In this document: positions 1 to 9,296 of the stretch, one piece after another
How the letters are laid out: each line of letters begins with the position of its first letter
How positions within the stretch are numbered: position 1 is the stretch's first letter
Origin: Deltaproteobacteria bacterium HGW-Deltaproteobacteria-18
GTDB lineage: Bacteria > Desulfobacterota > Desulfovibrionia > Desulfovibrionales > Desulfomicrobiaceae
Assembly (NCBI GenBank): GCA_002841885.1
Contig: PHBE01000009.1
Span: 210,227-274,226 of the forward strand
DNA: 64,000 bases
Reading direction: 5' to 3'
Position numbers and translations under genes: made by a program
The notes under the pieces: generated by a model
Database searches by the model: none
Told to the model about the DNA's origin: nothing
What the model saw: only the letters and a program-made list of their open reading frames with translations

Positions 1-1644
1 CGGATCAAGGCCGAGGGCGATGAGCTTGTGGCCGAGCTTCTCAAGCCACGACTCGGGCAGACTGGTGTAGGAGCCGTCTTTGAGCTGCACATAACGCTTG
101 CCCTGGGTCCAGGCTTTCCAGATCTTGTCTATGGGGACGGAGATGTCATCGTACTCGACGTTGATCTCAAGATTGAACCACTTGTCCTCTTCCTGCGTCT
201 CCACCGTGGCCACCACGTTGGGCGGGGTCAGGCGGACCTTGTAGCGGGCCAGATCCTTTTCGCCGTAGACGCGGTAGGCCTCCACCAGTTTGGGATAGGC
301 GTCGAGCAGGAAGGTGATGGCCTCTTCGGGTTCCAGGAACCAGATGGCGCTGCTTCTGGGCTGGAAGTTCATGTCCATGAGGGTGGTCAGGAGCGCTTCC
401 TCTTCTTCCTGATCGCGGCGGATGAGGAAGGATTTGCCCTCGAACTGGTAGCTGCCGGTCTGCAAATCCTGATTCGGGCCCGGCAGGGAGATGTCTCCGT
501 GCTCGGTCTCGTAGATATTCTGGATCTCGAGGGTCAGCAGGCTGCCTTCCTCGTTCAGGAAGAGTTTGGGATTGTAGTTCGCGGGCACGAAAATGGGCTG
601 CATGCGCTCCAGGAATTCTTCCTGCCCGTGCAGGTCCGATGCCGGAATCTGGGTCCAGACGCGGTCCAGAAATTCGGAGATGTCCGCATGGGGGATGATC
701 GGGGGGGAGATCACGAGTTCCTGGATCAGGCTCGGGCGCAGGCCCGTCTGCACCGGGTAGAAGCTGTGCTTGAGACAGACCCACAGGGGCAGATGTCCGT
801 AAAAGGACACGTTCTGGTTCAGGATGGAGAAGGGCACTTTGCCCTCGCGGCCGAGCATGATGTCAAAGGACAGGCCCTCATCGGTGAACTTTGGCCGTAG
901 CTGAAGACGCATGGGAGTGCTCTCGATGCGTACGGGCTGTTCTGATTCTTCCCACAATAGGTAGTATTCGTTCTTTATGGCCCAGAAGAACCAGGTCATG
1001 AGCCCGAAGGGAATCTCGACCCTGTGTCCGTAATAGTCGAGATACTGGCCGATCTGTTCCGCAACCTTGGGCAGTTCCGGCGAGATCTCGCACCAGTCCG
1101 GATTGCGGATGATCTGTTCAAGAGTCACGGGGTTCTGGACCGTGGACAGGCCCGACTTGTTCTGCCGGGCGCGAAAAAATTCGACCTGCAGGCGTCCGGT
1201 CTCGGCGAAGAAACGGTAAATGAAGTAATGATGGCCCGGTTCCGGCTCAAGGGCGGTGGAAAAGAAATAGCGGAAGCTTTGTTTCCATTCGGACTTTATG
1301 GGCTGAGCTTCCACCTCGCGCTTGACGTCGAGTTTGGAGAGAAGCCCCAGGGCCGTGGCTGCCACATGGCGGCAGATGCCGGAAAAGGAATCCTGGCAGT
1401 TGCAGTAGGAATGGACGGAACCCTGGTCGAGGTTGATGCCCAGTTCCGAGGAATAGGTCTGGAAATCGTCGCCCTGGATCTGGCCTTCAACGTCCCAGGA
1501 GTCCTCGTCACGGCGGATGTCGATCTTCTGGATGCCACCGTCGGCAATGAGATATTGGGCCCCGTCGCGGATGTGCTCGGGAATATTGTCAGACAAGAAA
1601 TTGTGCACGATGCGTTGAATGCGTGCTTCGTCGGAATGGGACAT
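1..1644 (-). CDS. SWIM zinc-finger SNF2-type protein, N-terminal part (truncated by window edge)
   Basis: The reverse strand is open for 548 codons from an ATG at 1644 to the left edge, so the C-terminus lies outside the window. The protein carries a SWIM zinc-finger signature of the form CxC-x7-CxH (Cys81, Cys83, Cys91, His93). The rest, about 450 residues, is acidic and aromatic-rich and resembles the region that precedes the ATPase in SWIM/SNF2 helicases. No Walker motif is visible, as expected if the helicase core is to the left. SWIM domains are known to bind DNA or protein. SNF2 helicase identity is therefore an inference from the N-terminal architecture. No clear Shine-Dalgarno is seen directly before the ATG. 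The gene is divergent from rel. Confidence 0.75.
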   Translation of the reverse strand, partial: MSHSDEARIQRIVHNFLSDNIPEHIRDGAQYLIADGGIQKIDIRRDEDSWDVEGQIQGDDFQTYSSELGINLDQGSVHSYCNCQDSFSGICRHVAATALGLLSKLDVKREVEAQPIKSEWKQSFRYFFSTALEPEPGHHYFIYRFFAETGRLQVEFFRARQNKSGLSTVQNPVTLEQIIRNPDWCEISPELPKVAEQIGQYLDYYGHRVEIPFGLMTWFFWAIKNEYYLLWEESEQPVRIESTPMRLQLRPKFTDEGLSFDIMLGREGKVPFSILNQNVSFYGHLPLWVCLKHSFYPVQTGLRPSLIQELVISPPIIPHADISEFLDRVWTQIPASDLHGQEEFLERMQPIFVPANYNPKLFLNEEGSLLTLEIQNIYETEHGDISLPGPNQDLQTGSYQFEGKSFLIRRDQEEEEALLTTLMDMNFQPRSSAIWFLEPEEAITFLLDAYPKLVEAYRVYGEKDLARYKVRLTPPNVVATVETQEEDKWFNLEINVEYDDISVPIDKIWKAWTQGKRYVQLKDGSYTSLPESWLEKLGHKLIALGLDP

Positions 1645-2146
1645 GTTTTGGGTTTATCTCCGTAAAACCGCTTTCGGCGGTGATATGTCAGGGCCTGTCG
1701 TCACTTCCGGAGCGTTGGATGCGAAGCACGGCACGGCACAATTGAACCATTTAAACAAATCACAATTCTTTATCAAGAGCTGTAACAATTTGGGAAAGAT
1801 CTTTTTGAAAATGAGCCGGGAAGCGCTAACTTGCTCAGTTCCCGTGGAAATTCGGATTCGGGAAGTCGGAATTGGCCTCATCTATGGATGAAGTCGTATG
1901 ACATAATTTAAAACGATTATCCATGTGTATGTCTACCCAAGTTGGCGCCCAAGGTGCGTGGCGTATTTTTAGCGATCAGTCTGCGGCCTCCTGCCGTTGG
2001 GGTCGCAACAGTCCAGCCCGGGCTTCGGGGCCTTTGCCTTTTGCAATTGACCCGCGGGGGCGTCAAAGAGAAGTTGACATTTTGAAGTCTGAAGGCCAAT
2101 TTCAAGCTGGATTTGGTTCCATATCCCCGGGCCTACAGGAAAAAAC
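1645..2146. other. divergent intergenic region between the SWIM/SNF2 gene and rel
   Basis: About 500 bases without a convincing gene. The left half is AT-rich and holds the candidate minus-strand promoter. The right half is GC-rich. A perfect TTGACA at 2074-2079 could be the -35 of rel, but the matching -10 (CAATTT, 17 bases on) is poor. The short open frames here have no coding character I recognise. Confidence 0.5.
1748..1776 (-). promoter_or_regulatory. possible sigma70 promoter for the SWIM/SNF2 gene
   Basis: Read on the minus strand, TTGATA is followed after 17 bases by TAAATG, in an AT-rich stretch about 100 bases upstream of the start codon. The -35 is good and the -10 is weak, so this is only a candidate. 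Confidence 0.3.
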
Positions 2147-4294
2147 ATGATTCGCATTACCGACATTCTGGACCAGGCGTCCACATATCTCTCCCCGCTG
2201 GACGTGGCCCTTATCCAGAAGGCCTATGTCTTTTCCGCCGCCGCCCATGCCGGGCAGATCCGGCTCTCCGGTGAGCCCTATCTCTCCCATCCTCTGGAAG
2301 TGAGCAACATCCTTGTGGATTTGCGACTGGACGCGGCGACCATCGTGGCCGGTTTGCTGCACGATACGGTGGAGGATACCGACACTTCCATCCCTCAGAT
2401 CGTCGAGCTTTTCGGTCCCGAGGTCGGCGCCATCGTCGAGGGCGTGACCAAGATCAGCAAGATGAACTTCGAGTCCAAGGAGCAGGCCCAGGCCGAAAAC
2501 ATACGGAAGATGATCCTGGCCATGGCCGACGATATCCGGGTCATTCTGGTCAAGCTTGCCGACCGTCTGCACAATATCTCCACCCTGGAATTTCAGAAGG
2601 AGTACAAGCAGCGCGCCATTGCCCAGGAGACTCTGGGCATCTATGCGCCGCTGGCCAACCGGCTTGGCCTCTACCGCATCAAGGTGCAGCTTGAGAACTA
2701 TGGCCTGCAGTACATGAAGCCCGACGTGTATGCCCAGATTTCCGAAGGCATCAATCGTTACCAGGACCAGGGTCAGGCCTATATCGACAAGGTCAGCACC
2801 ATGATCCAGGATATCCTGCTTGAAAACGAGATCAATGGGCGGGTCAAGGGCCGCATCAAGCATATCTATTCCATCTATCACAAGATGAAGCAGCGCGGGC
2901 TGACCCTTGACCAGATTTTCGACATGATCGCTTTTCGGGTCGTCGTGAACAATCTGCGGGAATGCTACACGGTGCTGGGGCTGGTGCATTCCCTGTGGAA
3001 GCCGGTGCCGGGGAAGTTCAAGGACTATATCTCCATGCCCAAGGCCAACATGTACCAGAGCTTGCACTCCACGGTCATAGGCCCCGAGGGAGAGCGCATC
3101 GAGATCCAGATTCGCACCGAGGAGATGCACCAGCTGGCCGAGAACGGCGTGGCCGCGCACTGGTCCTACAAGGAGCGGGGCAGCAAGAAGGCCCAGGACG
3201 CCGACCGTTTCAGCTGGTTGCGCCAGATACTTGATTGGCAGGGGGACCTGAAGGATTCCCGGGACTTCATGTCGACGCTCAGCCTCGACCTGTTCCAGGA
3301 TGAGGTCTATGTCTTCACGCCGCGCGGCCAGGTCAAGGAATTGCCCGAAGGCGGGACCCCTGTGGATTTCGCCTATCTGATCCACACCGAGGTCGGCAAT
3401 CATTGCGCCGGAGCCAAAGTCAACGGACGCATCGTTCCGCTCAACACTCCGCTCAAGAACGGCGATACGGTGGAGATCATCACCGACGCTTCCCGCAGTC
3501 CCAGCCGGGACTGGCTGCAATTCGTCAAATCCGGCAAGGCCAGATCGCGCATCAAGCACTGGATCGGCACCGAGGAGAGGGCGCGCAGCCTGTCGCTGGC
3601 CAAGGAACTCCTGGAAAAGGAAGGCCGCCGCATGGGCATCAACGTGGGCAAGGCCATCAAGAGCGGCGATTTCGATCCCGTGGTCAAGGAGTTCTCCTTC
3701 CGTCAGCTTGACGACCTGTTTTCCGCCGTGGGTCATGGCCGCATCACCGCCCGGCAGGTGCTCAGGAAGCTTCTGCCCAAAGAGGAGCAGAAAACCGAAG
3801 AGCGCAAGTCCGCAGGTCCGGCCACGCCCCAGACCAAGCCCCAGGATCCCGATTCCATCAGCATCCAGGGCGTGGACGGGGTACTCATCCGCTATGCGCA
3901 GTGCTGCAATCCGTTGCCCGGAGATCCCATTGTGGGCTACATCAGCCGGGGCCTCGGGGTGACGGTTCACACCCAGGACTGTCCGAATGTGGCCAACATG
4001 GAGCCCGAACGCCTGCTTGACGTGAGCTGGGGCGGTCAGGAGGAGACCAAGCCGCTGCCGGCCAAGATCAAGGTCGTCTGCAAGAACCAGCGCGGTGTTT
4101 TGGGCCTGGTCAGCGGGCTTCTGGCCAAGGAGGGGATCAATATCGATTCCGGAAAGTTCACATCCGCCGTGGACGGGATGTCGGAGCTTGATTTCGTCAT
4201 CGAGGTCAAGACCACGACCCAGCTATACGCCATCATCGAAAAATTGCGGAATCTTGAGGAAGTGCAGGAAGTGACGCGGTCTTCGGCGGGCTGA
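2147..4294 (+). CDS. rel: bifunctional (p)ppGpp synthetase/hydrolase Rel/SpoT
   Basis: This 715-residue protein has the full long RSH layout. The N-terminal HD hydrolase (about 30-180) has ligands His48, His72-Asp73 and Asp139. It is followed by the ppGpp synthetase domain (about 240-360), a TGS domain (about 395-455) and a C-terminal ACT domain (about 640-715). The synthetase carries a basic KFKD version of the RxKD motif, which in this family marks bifunctional enzymes rather than synthetase-only RelA. It makes and degrades the alarmone (p)ppGpp from GTP/GDP and ATP during starvation. The start is supported by an ACAGGA sequence six bases upstream. It is probably the only long RSH of the cell, as in most deltaproteobacteria, but that cannot be shown here. 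Confidence 0.95.
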   Translation: MIRITDILDQASTYLSPLDVALIQKAYVFSAAAHAGQIRLSGEPYLSHPLEVSNILVDLRLDAATIVAGLLHDTVEDTDTSIPQIVELFGPEVGAIVEGVTKISKMNFESKEQAQAENIRKMILAMADDIRVILVKLADRLHNISTLEFQKEYKQRAIAQETLGIYAPLANRLGLYRIKVQLENYGLQYMKPDVYAQISEGINRYQDQGQAYIDKVSTMIQDILLENEINGRVKGRIKHIYSIYHKMKQRGLTLDQIFDMIAFRVVVNNLRECYTVLGLVHSLWKPVPGKFKDYISMPKANMYQSLHSTVIGPEGERIEIQIRTEEMHQLAENGVAAHWSYKERGSKKAQDADRFSWLRQILDWQGDLKDSRDFMSTLSLDLFQDEVYVFTPRGQVKELPEGGTPVDFAYLIHTEVGNHCAGAKVNGRIVPLNTPLKNGDTVEIITDASRSPSRDWLQFVKSGKARSRIKHWIGTEERARSLSLAKELLEKEGRRMGINVGKAIKSGDFDPVVKEFSFRQLDDLFSAVGHGRITARQVLRKLLPKEEQKTEERKSAGPATPQTKPQDPDSISIQGVDGVLIRYAQCCNPLPGDPIVGYISRGLGVTVHTQDCPNVANMEPERLLDVSWGGQEETKPLPAKIKVVCKNQRGVLGLVSGLLAKEGINIDSGKFTSAVDGMSELDFVIEVKTTTQLYAIIEKLRNLEEVQEVTRSSAG

Positions 4295-4318
4295 GGCCGG
4301 GATGTCCGGCCGGGGCGA

Positions 4319-4353
4319 GGGATTTCGGGGGAAGCTCGGAATCCCTTTTTTTT
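4319..4353 (+). terminator. rho-independent terminator of rel
   Basis: A GGGATT/AATCCC stem closes a 15-base loop and is followed by eight T residues, 25 bases after the rel stop codon. Confidence 0.7.
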
Positions 4354-4395
4354 GAGGTTTGACGGGTTGTGAACCGGGGGTGCGGAAGAATGCTG

Positions 4396-4517
4396 GCAAA
4401 AGGCATGGATTCCCGTCTTCACGGGAATGACAATGGCGTTGAAGTATCGTTTGGATGAGTTGTCCGCCGTGCTGTCCCTACGTCATCCCCGCGCAGGCGG
4501 GAATCCATGCCTTTTGC
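4396..4517. repeat. inverted-repeat element with nested hairpins (MITE/REP-like)
   Basis: Perfect 20-base outer inverted repeats (GCAAAAGGCATGGATTCCCG at 4396-4415 and its complement at 4498-4517) enclose about 80 bases. Each end also contains a small hairpin, ATTCCCG-tcttca-CGGGAAT on the left and a CCCCGC/GCGGG-type hairpin on the right. The element sits between the convergent genes rel and slyD-like. It resembles the widespread intergenic repeats built around ATTCCCG/CGGGAAT hairpins. It has no coding capacity. Confidence 0.7.
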
Positions 4518-4532
4518 CTGGAATGCCTGCGT

Positions 4533-4958
4533 TCAGCCTACGCTGACCAGTTCAATCTCAAAGGTCAGGGCGAATCCGGCCAGGGGGTGGTTGGCGTCCA
4601 GGGTGGCTTCGTCGTCATCGACATCGACGATAAGCGCCGGCAGCTCGTTGCCGTCGGGGGAACGCAGCACCAGTTGCTCGCCGACGGCGGGCACGATCTC
4701 CGGAGGGAAGGACGTCTTGGGGACGCGGATGACCATCTCTTCGTTGTGCGGGCCGTAGGCCTCTTCTTCCGGGATGGTCACGGTGATGCTCTGGCCGGGC
4801 TCAAGATCGACGATGGCTTTTTCAAAGCCGGGGATGACCATGTCCTGTCCAAGGATGATCTCCAGGGGATCGCGCTCCCGGGAGGAGTCGAACTGGGTGC
4901 CGTCGTCGAGCGTGCCCGTGTAATGAACCAGTACTTTGGTTCCAGCTGCAAGTGTCAT
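4533..4958 (-). CDS. FKBP-type peptidyl-prolyl isomerase, SlyD-like
   Basis: The 141-residue protein has the SlyD/FkpA-like order: an N-terminal FKBP strand (VHYTGTLDDG), an insert-in-flap chaperone region in the middle and the typical DANHPLAG motif near residue 120. It lacks the His/Cys-rich metal-binding tail of enterobacterial SlyD. Such proteins catalyse prolyl cis-trans isomerisation and chaperone folding in the cytoplasm. No signal peptide is seen. It is followed by a short 119-residue hypothetical gene upstream on the same strand (30-base gap), so the two may be co-transcribed. It ends toward the inverted-repeat element, which may serve as its terminator. Confidence 0.9.
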   Translation of the reverse strand: MTLAAGTKVLVHYTGTLDDGTQFDSSRERDPLEIILGQDMVIPGFEKAIVDLEPGQSITVTIPEEEAYGPHNEEMVIRVPKTSFPPEIVPAVGEQLVLRSPDGNELPALIVDVDDDEATLDANHPLAGFALTFEIELVSVG

Positions 4959-4988
4959 GATTTTTCCTGTGGATTTAAGGTTGCTGGT

Positions 4989-5348
4989 TTATTTGGACCG
5001 CTCGAGTTCCGCAAGCCAGGTTTCAAGGGTATTTGGCTCTCCTGGTTTGTGGTCGTCGGGGTAGAGCAGCGCGGACATGTAGAAGACGCTGCCGATGTCC
5101 AGGCTGCGCTTGGCGCTTTGGGAAAACATGTCCAGCCTGTGTTCGATCATGGGGCGTCTTTCAAGGCTCAGCGAATCCAGAAAAGGGGCCGCGTTCGAGG
5201 CCAGGCCGGCCAGCAGTTCCGCCTTTCGCTGCATGGCCCCGCGATATCCGGCATCGTCGCCGGCGTTGTGCAGCAGGTCGTGCGCGGTGTTTTCGATGTC
5301 CCGCACTTGTCGGATCTGATCACGCAGAAAATTGAGAAAATCACTCAT
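4989..5348 (-). CDS. hypothetical 119-residue protein
   Basis: I do not recognise this protein. It is alpha-helical in appearance and soluble, with no signal peptide. It begins MSDFLNFLRDQIRQVRDIENTAH. A longer frame exists, but the ATG at 5348 is preferred because it has a GGAGG six bases upstream and overlaps the stop of the preceding gene (ATGAGTGA arrangement). That overlap implies translational coupling to the secreted phospholipase-like gene upstream. Confidence 0.7.
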   Translation of the reverse strand: MSDFLNFLRDQIRQVRDIENTAHDLLHNAGDDAGYRGAMQRKAELLAGLASNAAPFLDSLSLERRPMIEHRLDMFSQSAKRSLDIGSVFYMSALLYPDDHKPGEPNTLETWLAELERSK

Positions 5349-6210
5349 CGGTGCCTCCGAAATCTTGCAGACAGGGTTCAAGACGGGTGTCCATGGGGAA
5401 AATGATACCTTCGCCGCGCGCGGTGTAATAGGAGCGCTGCTTGCGCTGGAATCTGCGCACCTGATCCAGGTTCATGCTGCCGATGGGGTCGCACTCCAGC
5501 ACCGGCGAGCGCTGCGGATTCTTGAGCAGATCCATGACCAGATCCTGGGCGTGAGCGATGGCATCGGCGATAAACGCCTCCTTGCGGGCAAAGGGCAGAA
5601 GACCCCGGAACATGCGCAGGGAGCGTTTGTAGGATTTTTCTTCCACCAGATGAAGACTCTGGCGGAAGATTCTTTTTTTGATGGAAAATGGCAACTTTTT
5701 CTGCCCCATGGTCAGCACCAGCGACTTGTCGGCCTCGGGATGGGGGATGCGGAAGATGCGCGAGGCCTGCTTGCTGGGCCATTCGACCTGCAGGTCGGCC
5801 AGCATCTCTACATAGGTGTGGGCAAATTTGCCCCGTCCGGCGGAGAAGCCGAGTATGTTCGGGACCAGATAGTTGTGCGCGATGACGTCGGCGGCCAGAT
5901 GGGACAGGTATCCGTATGCATATGCTTGGGTCTGGATGTCTTCGGCCTGGCGCAGGAGGGCCTTGCCCGTGTCCCAGTTGTGGGAATGGGTGGGGGTGAA
6001 CTTGCTGCCCTTGCCGATGAAAATGTCGGCCGACAGGCATCCGTACAGGAACTGCTCGGGATGGGCCGTCAGCACGGCGGCAACTGTCGGGGCGAGAAGG
6101 TGCAGATGGGTCAGCACATGATTGCCGATGGCCATATGCACCCCTGGCCCCCAGGCCAGGGCCTCGCCGGGAAGCAGAATCAGAAGAATGAAAGCAAATA
6201 ATAAAACCAT
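5341..6210 (-). CDS. secreted zinc-dependent phospholipase C-like protein
   Basis: A 289-residue protein with a clear signal peptide (hydrophobic core then GEALA, cleavage near residue 19). The mature end starts with WGPGVHMAIG, followed by several histidines (THSHNWD, YLSHLAADVIAHNYLV). This pattern matches the zinc-dependent phospholipase C/P1-nuclease superfamily, where the N-terminal Trp and the His/Asp residues bind a zinc cluster. The substrate is unknown. The frame is open upstream inside prfC, but the start at 6210 is chosen because it directly precedes the signal peptide. The gene lies 16 bases after prfC and overlaps the next gene. Confidence 0.75.
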   Translation of the reverse strand: MVLLFAFILLILLPGEALAWGPGVHMAIGNHVLTHLHLLAPTVAAVLTAHPEQFLYGCLSADIFIGKGSKFTPTHSHNWDTGKALLRQAEDIQTQAYAYGYLSHLAADVIAHNYLVPNILGFSAGRGKFAHTYVEMLADLQVEWPSKQASRIFRIPHPEADKSLVLTMGQKKLPFSIKKRIFRQSLHLVEEKSYKRSLRMFRGLLPFARKEAFIADAIAHAQDLVMDLLKNPQRSPVLECDPIGSMNLDQVRRFQRKQRSYYTARGEGIIFPMDTRLEPCLQDFGGTDE

Positions 6211-6226
6211 TGGTCGCCAGCTGGGT

Positions 6227-7822
6227 TTAGTTCTTTTCCCTTGTGGTGTGAAAGGTGATGTCCGGCCACTGCTCCATGATGTATTCGAGTCTCCAGGTGC
6301 TGTCTGCCAGCAGGGCCAAGTTGCCTTCGGAGTCCGTGGCAAGGGAAGAGTGGAGCTCTTTCTGGAAACGTTCGAGGAGCGCCTTGTCGTCCGCCTGCAC
6401 CCACCTCGCCGCCGACAGGTTGACCGGCGTGTAGATGGCGTCCACGGCATATTCATCTTTAAGGCGTGAAATGATCACGTCAAACTGCAGGACGCCCACC
6501 GCGCCAAGGATATATTCGTTGCCGAGCGTGGGGCGGAACACCTGCACCGCGCCCTCTTCGGCCAGCTGCTGGAGGCCTTTCTGCAGCTGCTTGGTCTTGA
6601 GCGGGCTTTTCAGGATGACCTTGCGGAAATGTTCGGGGGCAAAGCTCGGGATGCCCGTGAACTTGAGCTCTTCCTTCAGGCTGAAGGTGTCGCCGATCTT
6701 GATGGTCCCGTGGTTGTGCAGGCCGATGATGTCCCCGGCGAAGGCTTCCTCAACGCCGGTGCGGTCCTGGGCCATGAAGATGGTGGCGTTACTGATCTGC
6801 ACGTCCTTGCCGATGCGGTGGTGGCGGATCTTCATGCCCTTCTCGTACTTGCCCGAACAGATGCGCATGAAGGCGATGCGGTCGCGGTGAGCCTTGTCCA
6901 TGTTCGCCTGGATCTTGAAGACAACGCCCGAGAATTCCTCCTCGAAAGGCGAGACCTCGCGGGTCAGCGTCATTCTGGGGCGGGGGCAGGGAGCCAGCTC
7001 CACGAAGGTGTCCAGCATTTCCTGTACGCCGAAATTGTTGATGGCGCTGCCGAAGAAGACCGGAGTCTGGGTGCCTTCCAGATAGCGCTCGACGGAAAAG
7101 GGGTTGCCCGCACCTTCGAGCAGTTCCAGGTCCCGGCGCAGGTCCTGCGCCTGCAGGCCGAGCAGTTCATCGAGCTTTGGATCGTTCACGTCGTCGATGA
7201 CCACGCCCTGCTGGATGCGCCCCCCGTGGGTCGCGGAAAAGAGATGAATCTGCTTCTTGTGGATGGAATAGGTGCCCTTGAATCCCTTGCCCATGCCGAT
7301 GGGCCAGCTCAAGGGGGCGCATTCGATGCCCAGGTGGCCCTCGATGTCGGCCAGGAGGTCCAGGGGGTCAAGGCCGTCACGGTCGAGCTTGTTGATGAAG
7401 GTCATGATGGGCGTGTTGCGCATGCGGCAGACGTCCATCAGCTTCTTGGTCTGGGCCTCGACGCCTTTGGCGCTGTCGATGACCAGGAGGGCGGAGTCCA
7501 CGGCGGTCAGGACTCGGTATGTGTCTTCTGAAAAATCTTCGTGCCCGGGGGTGTCGAGCAGATTTATGTCGTATCCGCTGTATTCGAACTTCATGACCGA
7601 GGTGGTCACGGAGATGCCGCGTTCCTGCTCCATCTTCATCCAGTCCGAGGTCGCGTGGCGGGAGGCCTTGCGAGACTTGACCGTGCCGGCCAGGGTGATG
7701 GCTCCGCCAAACAGGAGCAGCTTCTCGGTCAGGGTCGTCTTGCCCGCGTCGGGGTGGCTGATGATGCCGAACGTGCGGCGTTTTTCCACATTCTGTCGTA
7801 TTTCTCTTGCCAGTGCGCTCAT
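6227..7822 (-). CDS. prfC: peptide chain release factor 3 (RF3)
   Basis: The 531-residue protein is the full length of RF3, a translational GTPase that recycles RF1/RF2 from the ribosome after termination. G1 is at about 22-30 (SHPDAGKTT), G3 is DTPGH at 90-94 and G4 is NKLD at 144-147. The RF3-specific sequences [21 protein letters not shown] and FSED are present. The start has a GGAGAG-type site about eight bases upstream. It is the first gene of a minus-strand set with the phospholipase-like and 119-residue genes. Confidence 0.96.
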   Translation of the reverse strand: MSALAREIRQNVEKRRTFGIISHPDAGKTTLTEKLLLFGGAITLAGTVKSRKASRHATSDWMKMEQERGISVTTSVMKFEYSGYDINLLDTPGHEDFSEDTYRVLTAVDSALLVIDSAKGVEAQTKKLMDVCRMRNTPIMTFINKLDRDGLDPLDLLADIEGHLGIECAPLSWPIGMGKGFKGTYSIHKKQIHLFSATHGGRIQQGVVIDDVNDPKLDELLGLQAQDLRRDLELLEGAGNPFSVERYLEGTQTPVFFGSAINNFGVQEMLDTFVELAPCPRPRMTLTREVSPFEEEFSGVVFKIQANMDKAHRDRIAFMRICSGKYEKGMKIRHHRIGKDVQISNATIFMAQDRTGVEEAFAGDIIGLHNHGTIKIGDTFSLKEELKFTGIPSFAPEHFRKVILKSPLKTKQLQKGLQQLAEEGAVQVFRPTLGNEYILGAVGVLQFDVIISRLKDEYAVDAIYTPVNLSAARWVQADDKALLERFQKELHSSLATDSEGNLALLADSTWRLEYIMEQWPDITFHTTREKN

Positions 7823-7940
7823 AAACTCTCCAAATGCTGTGTAACCCTGCCTTCAGGGCCTAGGAGGCAGTAGGCGTGATCATGGGAACAGTCAAGGAAC
7901 CCTCCCGGGCTTTCAAATTCGCGAAAATGCGGATGCACCC

Positions 7941-7968
7941 TTGACCCTGTCTTCCGCTCTGATATGTT
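7941..7968 (+). promoter_or_regulatory. sigma70-type promoter for the 79-residue gene
   Basis: TTGACC is followed after 16 bases by TATGTT, 46 bases upstream of the start codon at 8015. Confidence 0.5.
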
Positions 7969-8014
7969 GAACCAAAATAGTGTTCGACCATTCAATCAGT
8001 TACGGAGGTGTTCA

Positions 8015-8254
8015 ATGCAGTATTCGGAAAAAGATCTGCCCGTCAGGGTGCATGATGGTGAACTGCTTGTTTTGGATGACGGCAATGAGGTGCGCTGGGA
8101 GAGCAATGGCGAAGCCAAGGCAATCTTCATCGGCAGCAGTTTCGAGCCGACGTTCGAGCTTTTTCCAAACCAGACCGAGACGGTGAACGTAGGAGGCAGG
8201 AATTTTGTGCTGACCGCATTTTTCGAAGATGCCCTGGAGGTCAAGAAAGCCTGA
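8015..8254 (+). CDS. hypothetical 79-residue protein
   Basis: A short acidic protein (starts MQYSEKDLPVRVHDGELLVL) with alternating strand-like segments and no signal or membrane segment. I do not recognise a family. The start is well supported by GGAGG seven bases upstream of ATG; in-frame codons further upstream have no ribosome site. It is monocistronic, with its own likely promoter and a downstream hairpin. Confidence 0.75.
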   Translation: MQYSEKDLPVRVHDGELLVLDDGNEVRWESNGEAKAIFIGSSFEPTFELFPNQTETVNVGGRNFVLTAFFEDALEVKKA

Positions 8255-8339
8255 TGCCGCAAGAATCCCCGGGATGACCGGACTTCGGATTTTTGGAGCC
8301 GCGGTGCGAATTAAGCGCCTTGTCTTTAGAATGTTGATC

Positions 8340-8381
8340 AAAGCCTCCGCGCCGTGGGTTTTCGTGTGGGGGCTTTTTGCA
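8340..8381 (+). terminator. likely rho-independent terminator
   Basis: AAAGCCtCC and GGgGGCTTT arms surround a GC-rich loop and are followed by a short T run. It lies about 85 bases after the stop of the 79-residue gene. Confidence 0.45.
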
Positions 8382-8536
8382 TGGCATGTCTTCGCAGGGA
8401 AGTTCGGAGCAACGGGATGATCAGCTGACGCGGGCGCGGATCCAAATGGAAAATTTCCGGGTTTTCGACGGATCTGGTTGTGGACGGCCGGGTTGTGCCT
8501 GGCATAGATGCCACACAACACAAGGAGAGAAAATCC

Positions 8537-9175
8537 ATGATCCGTTGCAGATGCTACATTATAATGATTCTTGTCTTTTGGGCCGGCAGTGCCTTGGCGG
8601 CGGAGCCGTTGGGCACGAGCCTGGCCAACATCCAGCGCGCCATTGATCGCAACGATCACGTGCTGCTTGAAAAATATGTCGATCTTCGCGGCATCATAAC
8701 GCGCGGGGTGGACCGCTTCGTGGCCGACTACGCGGCCAATCCTCCGGGCGGCGAGGGGGACCCGCTCATGGAGATGCTTTCGGGCGGCCTGTCGCGGGAG
8801 GCCGACTCGGCGGCGGCCGTGTCCATGAAGATGATGCTCGTGGAAGAGACCAGAAAATTCGTGATCAGGGGGGTGGCCTCCGGGGATTTTTCCGGCAGAC
8901 CCTCGAAGCAGGCGACCTTGCCCGACGGCGGCCTCTTGGCGATTCTCTTTGCCGACGCCTCCACGGCCCGCAAGGAGCTGCGAGGCCTGCGCGTCAATCC
9001 GGCCAAGGGCGACACGGCAACGGCCCAGGCTACGCTGCATGATTTCGGCAGCGAGCGGGACTATCCGGTGCAGATGGCCCTTAAGCTCCAGCCCGAAGGA
9101 TACTGGAAGGTCACGGATGTGAAAAACATGGCCGACCTGATCCGCAGGGTGCGCAAGGAAGCCGAGGAACGCTAG
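8537..9175 (+). CDS. secreted protein, DUF2939-like
   Basis: The 212-residue product begins with a signal peptide (MIRCRCYIIMILVFWAGSAL, then AA). The mature part starts with a segment on an RAIDRNDHVLLEKYVDLRGI pattern, as seen in DUF2939-type periplasmic proteins that sense or bind something unknown. The family assignment is tentative. The start at 8537 is preferred over an upstream in-frame ATG because AAGGAG lies ten bases before it and the signal peptide starts there. The stop codon TAG runs directly into a dispersed repeat. Confidence 0.7.
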   Translation: MIRCRCYIIMILVFWAGSALAAEPLGTSLANIQRAIDRNDHVLLEKYVDLRGIITRGVDRFVADYAANPPGGEGDPLMEMLSGGLSREADSAAAVSMKMMLVEETRKFVIRGVASGDFSGRPSKQATLPDGGLLAILFADASTARKELRGLRVNPAKGDTATAQATLHDFGSERDYPVQMALKLQPEGYWKVTDVKNMADLIRRVRKEAEER

Positions 9176-9240
9176 CAGGACGCCCCAAAACGGCGATCTG
9201 CTGCGTCAGCGAAAAAAAGCCAGATCGCTGGTTGTGCGTT
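9175..9240. repeat. dispersed palindromic element, copy A (half element)
   Basis: The sequence from GCAGG through CCCCAAAACGGCGATCTG and CTGCGTCAG to an AAAAAAGCCAGA segment is almost identical to the reverse complement of the right end of copy C near 40,704. The second half of the element is not recognisable. It begins at the last base of the upstream gene's TAG stop codon. Confidence 0.75.
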
Positions 9241-9263
9241 CTTGGGTCATGAAGTTTGAACCC

Positions 9264-9296
9264 GCATGAAGCCCCGCCAATCCCGGGGCTTCATGC
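9264..9296 (-). terminator. 13-bp hairpin overlapping the stop of the EamA gene
   Basis: GCATGAAGCCCCG and its perfect complement flank a seven-base loop. The right arm includes the TGA stop of the downstream minus-strand transporter gene. No T run follows, so it may be a transcript-stabilising or weak terminator hairpin. Confidence 0.5.

Noticed and set aside
28..900. A 290-residue plus-strand open frame
   Set aside because: It is the complement of the SWIM-domain gene; the plus-strand protein has no recognisable fold and a hydrophobic/charge bias typical of an antisense shadow.
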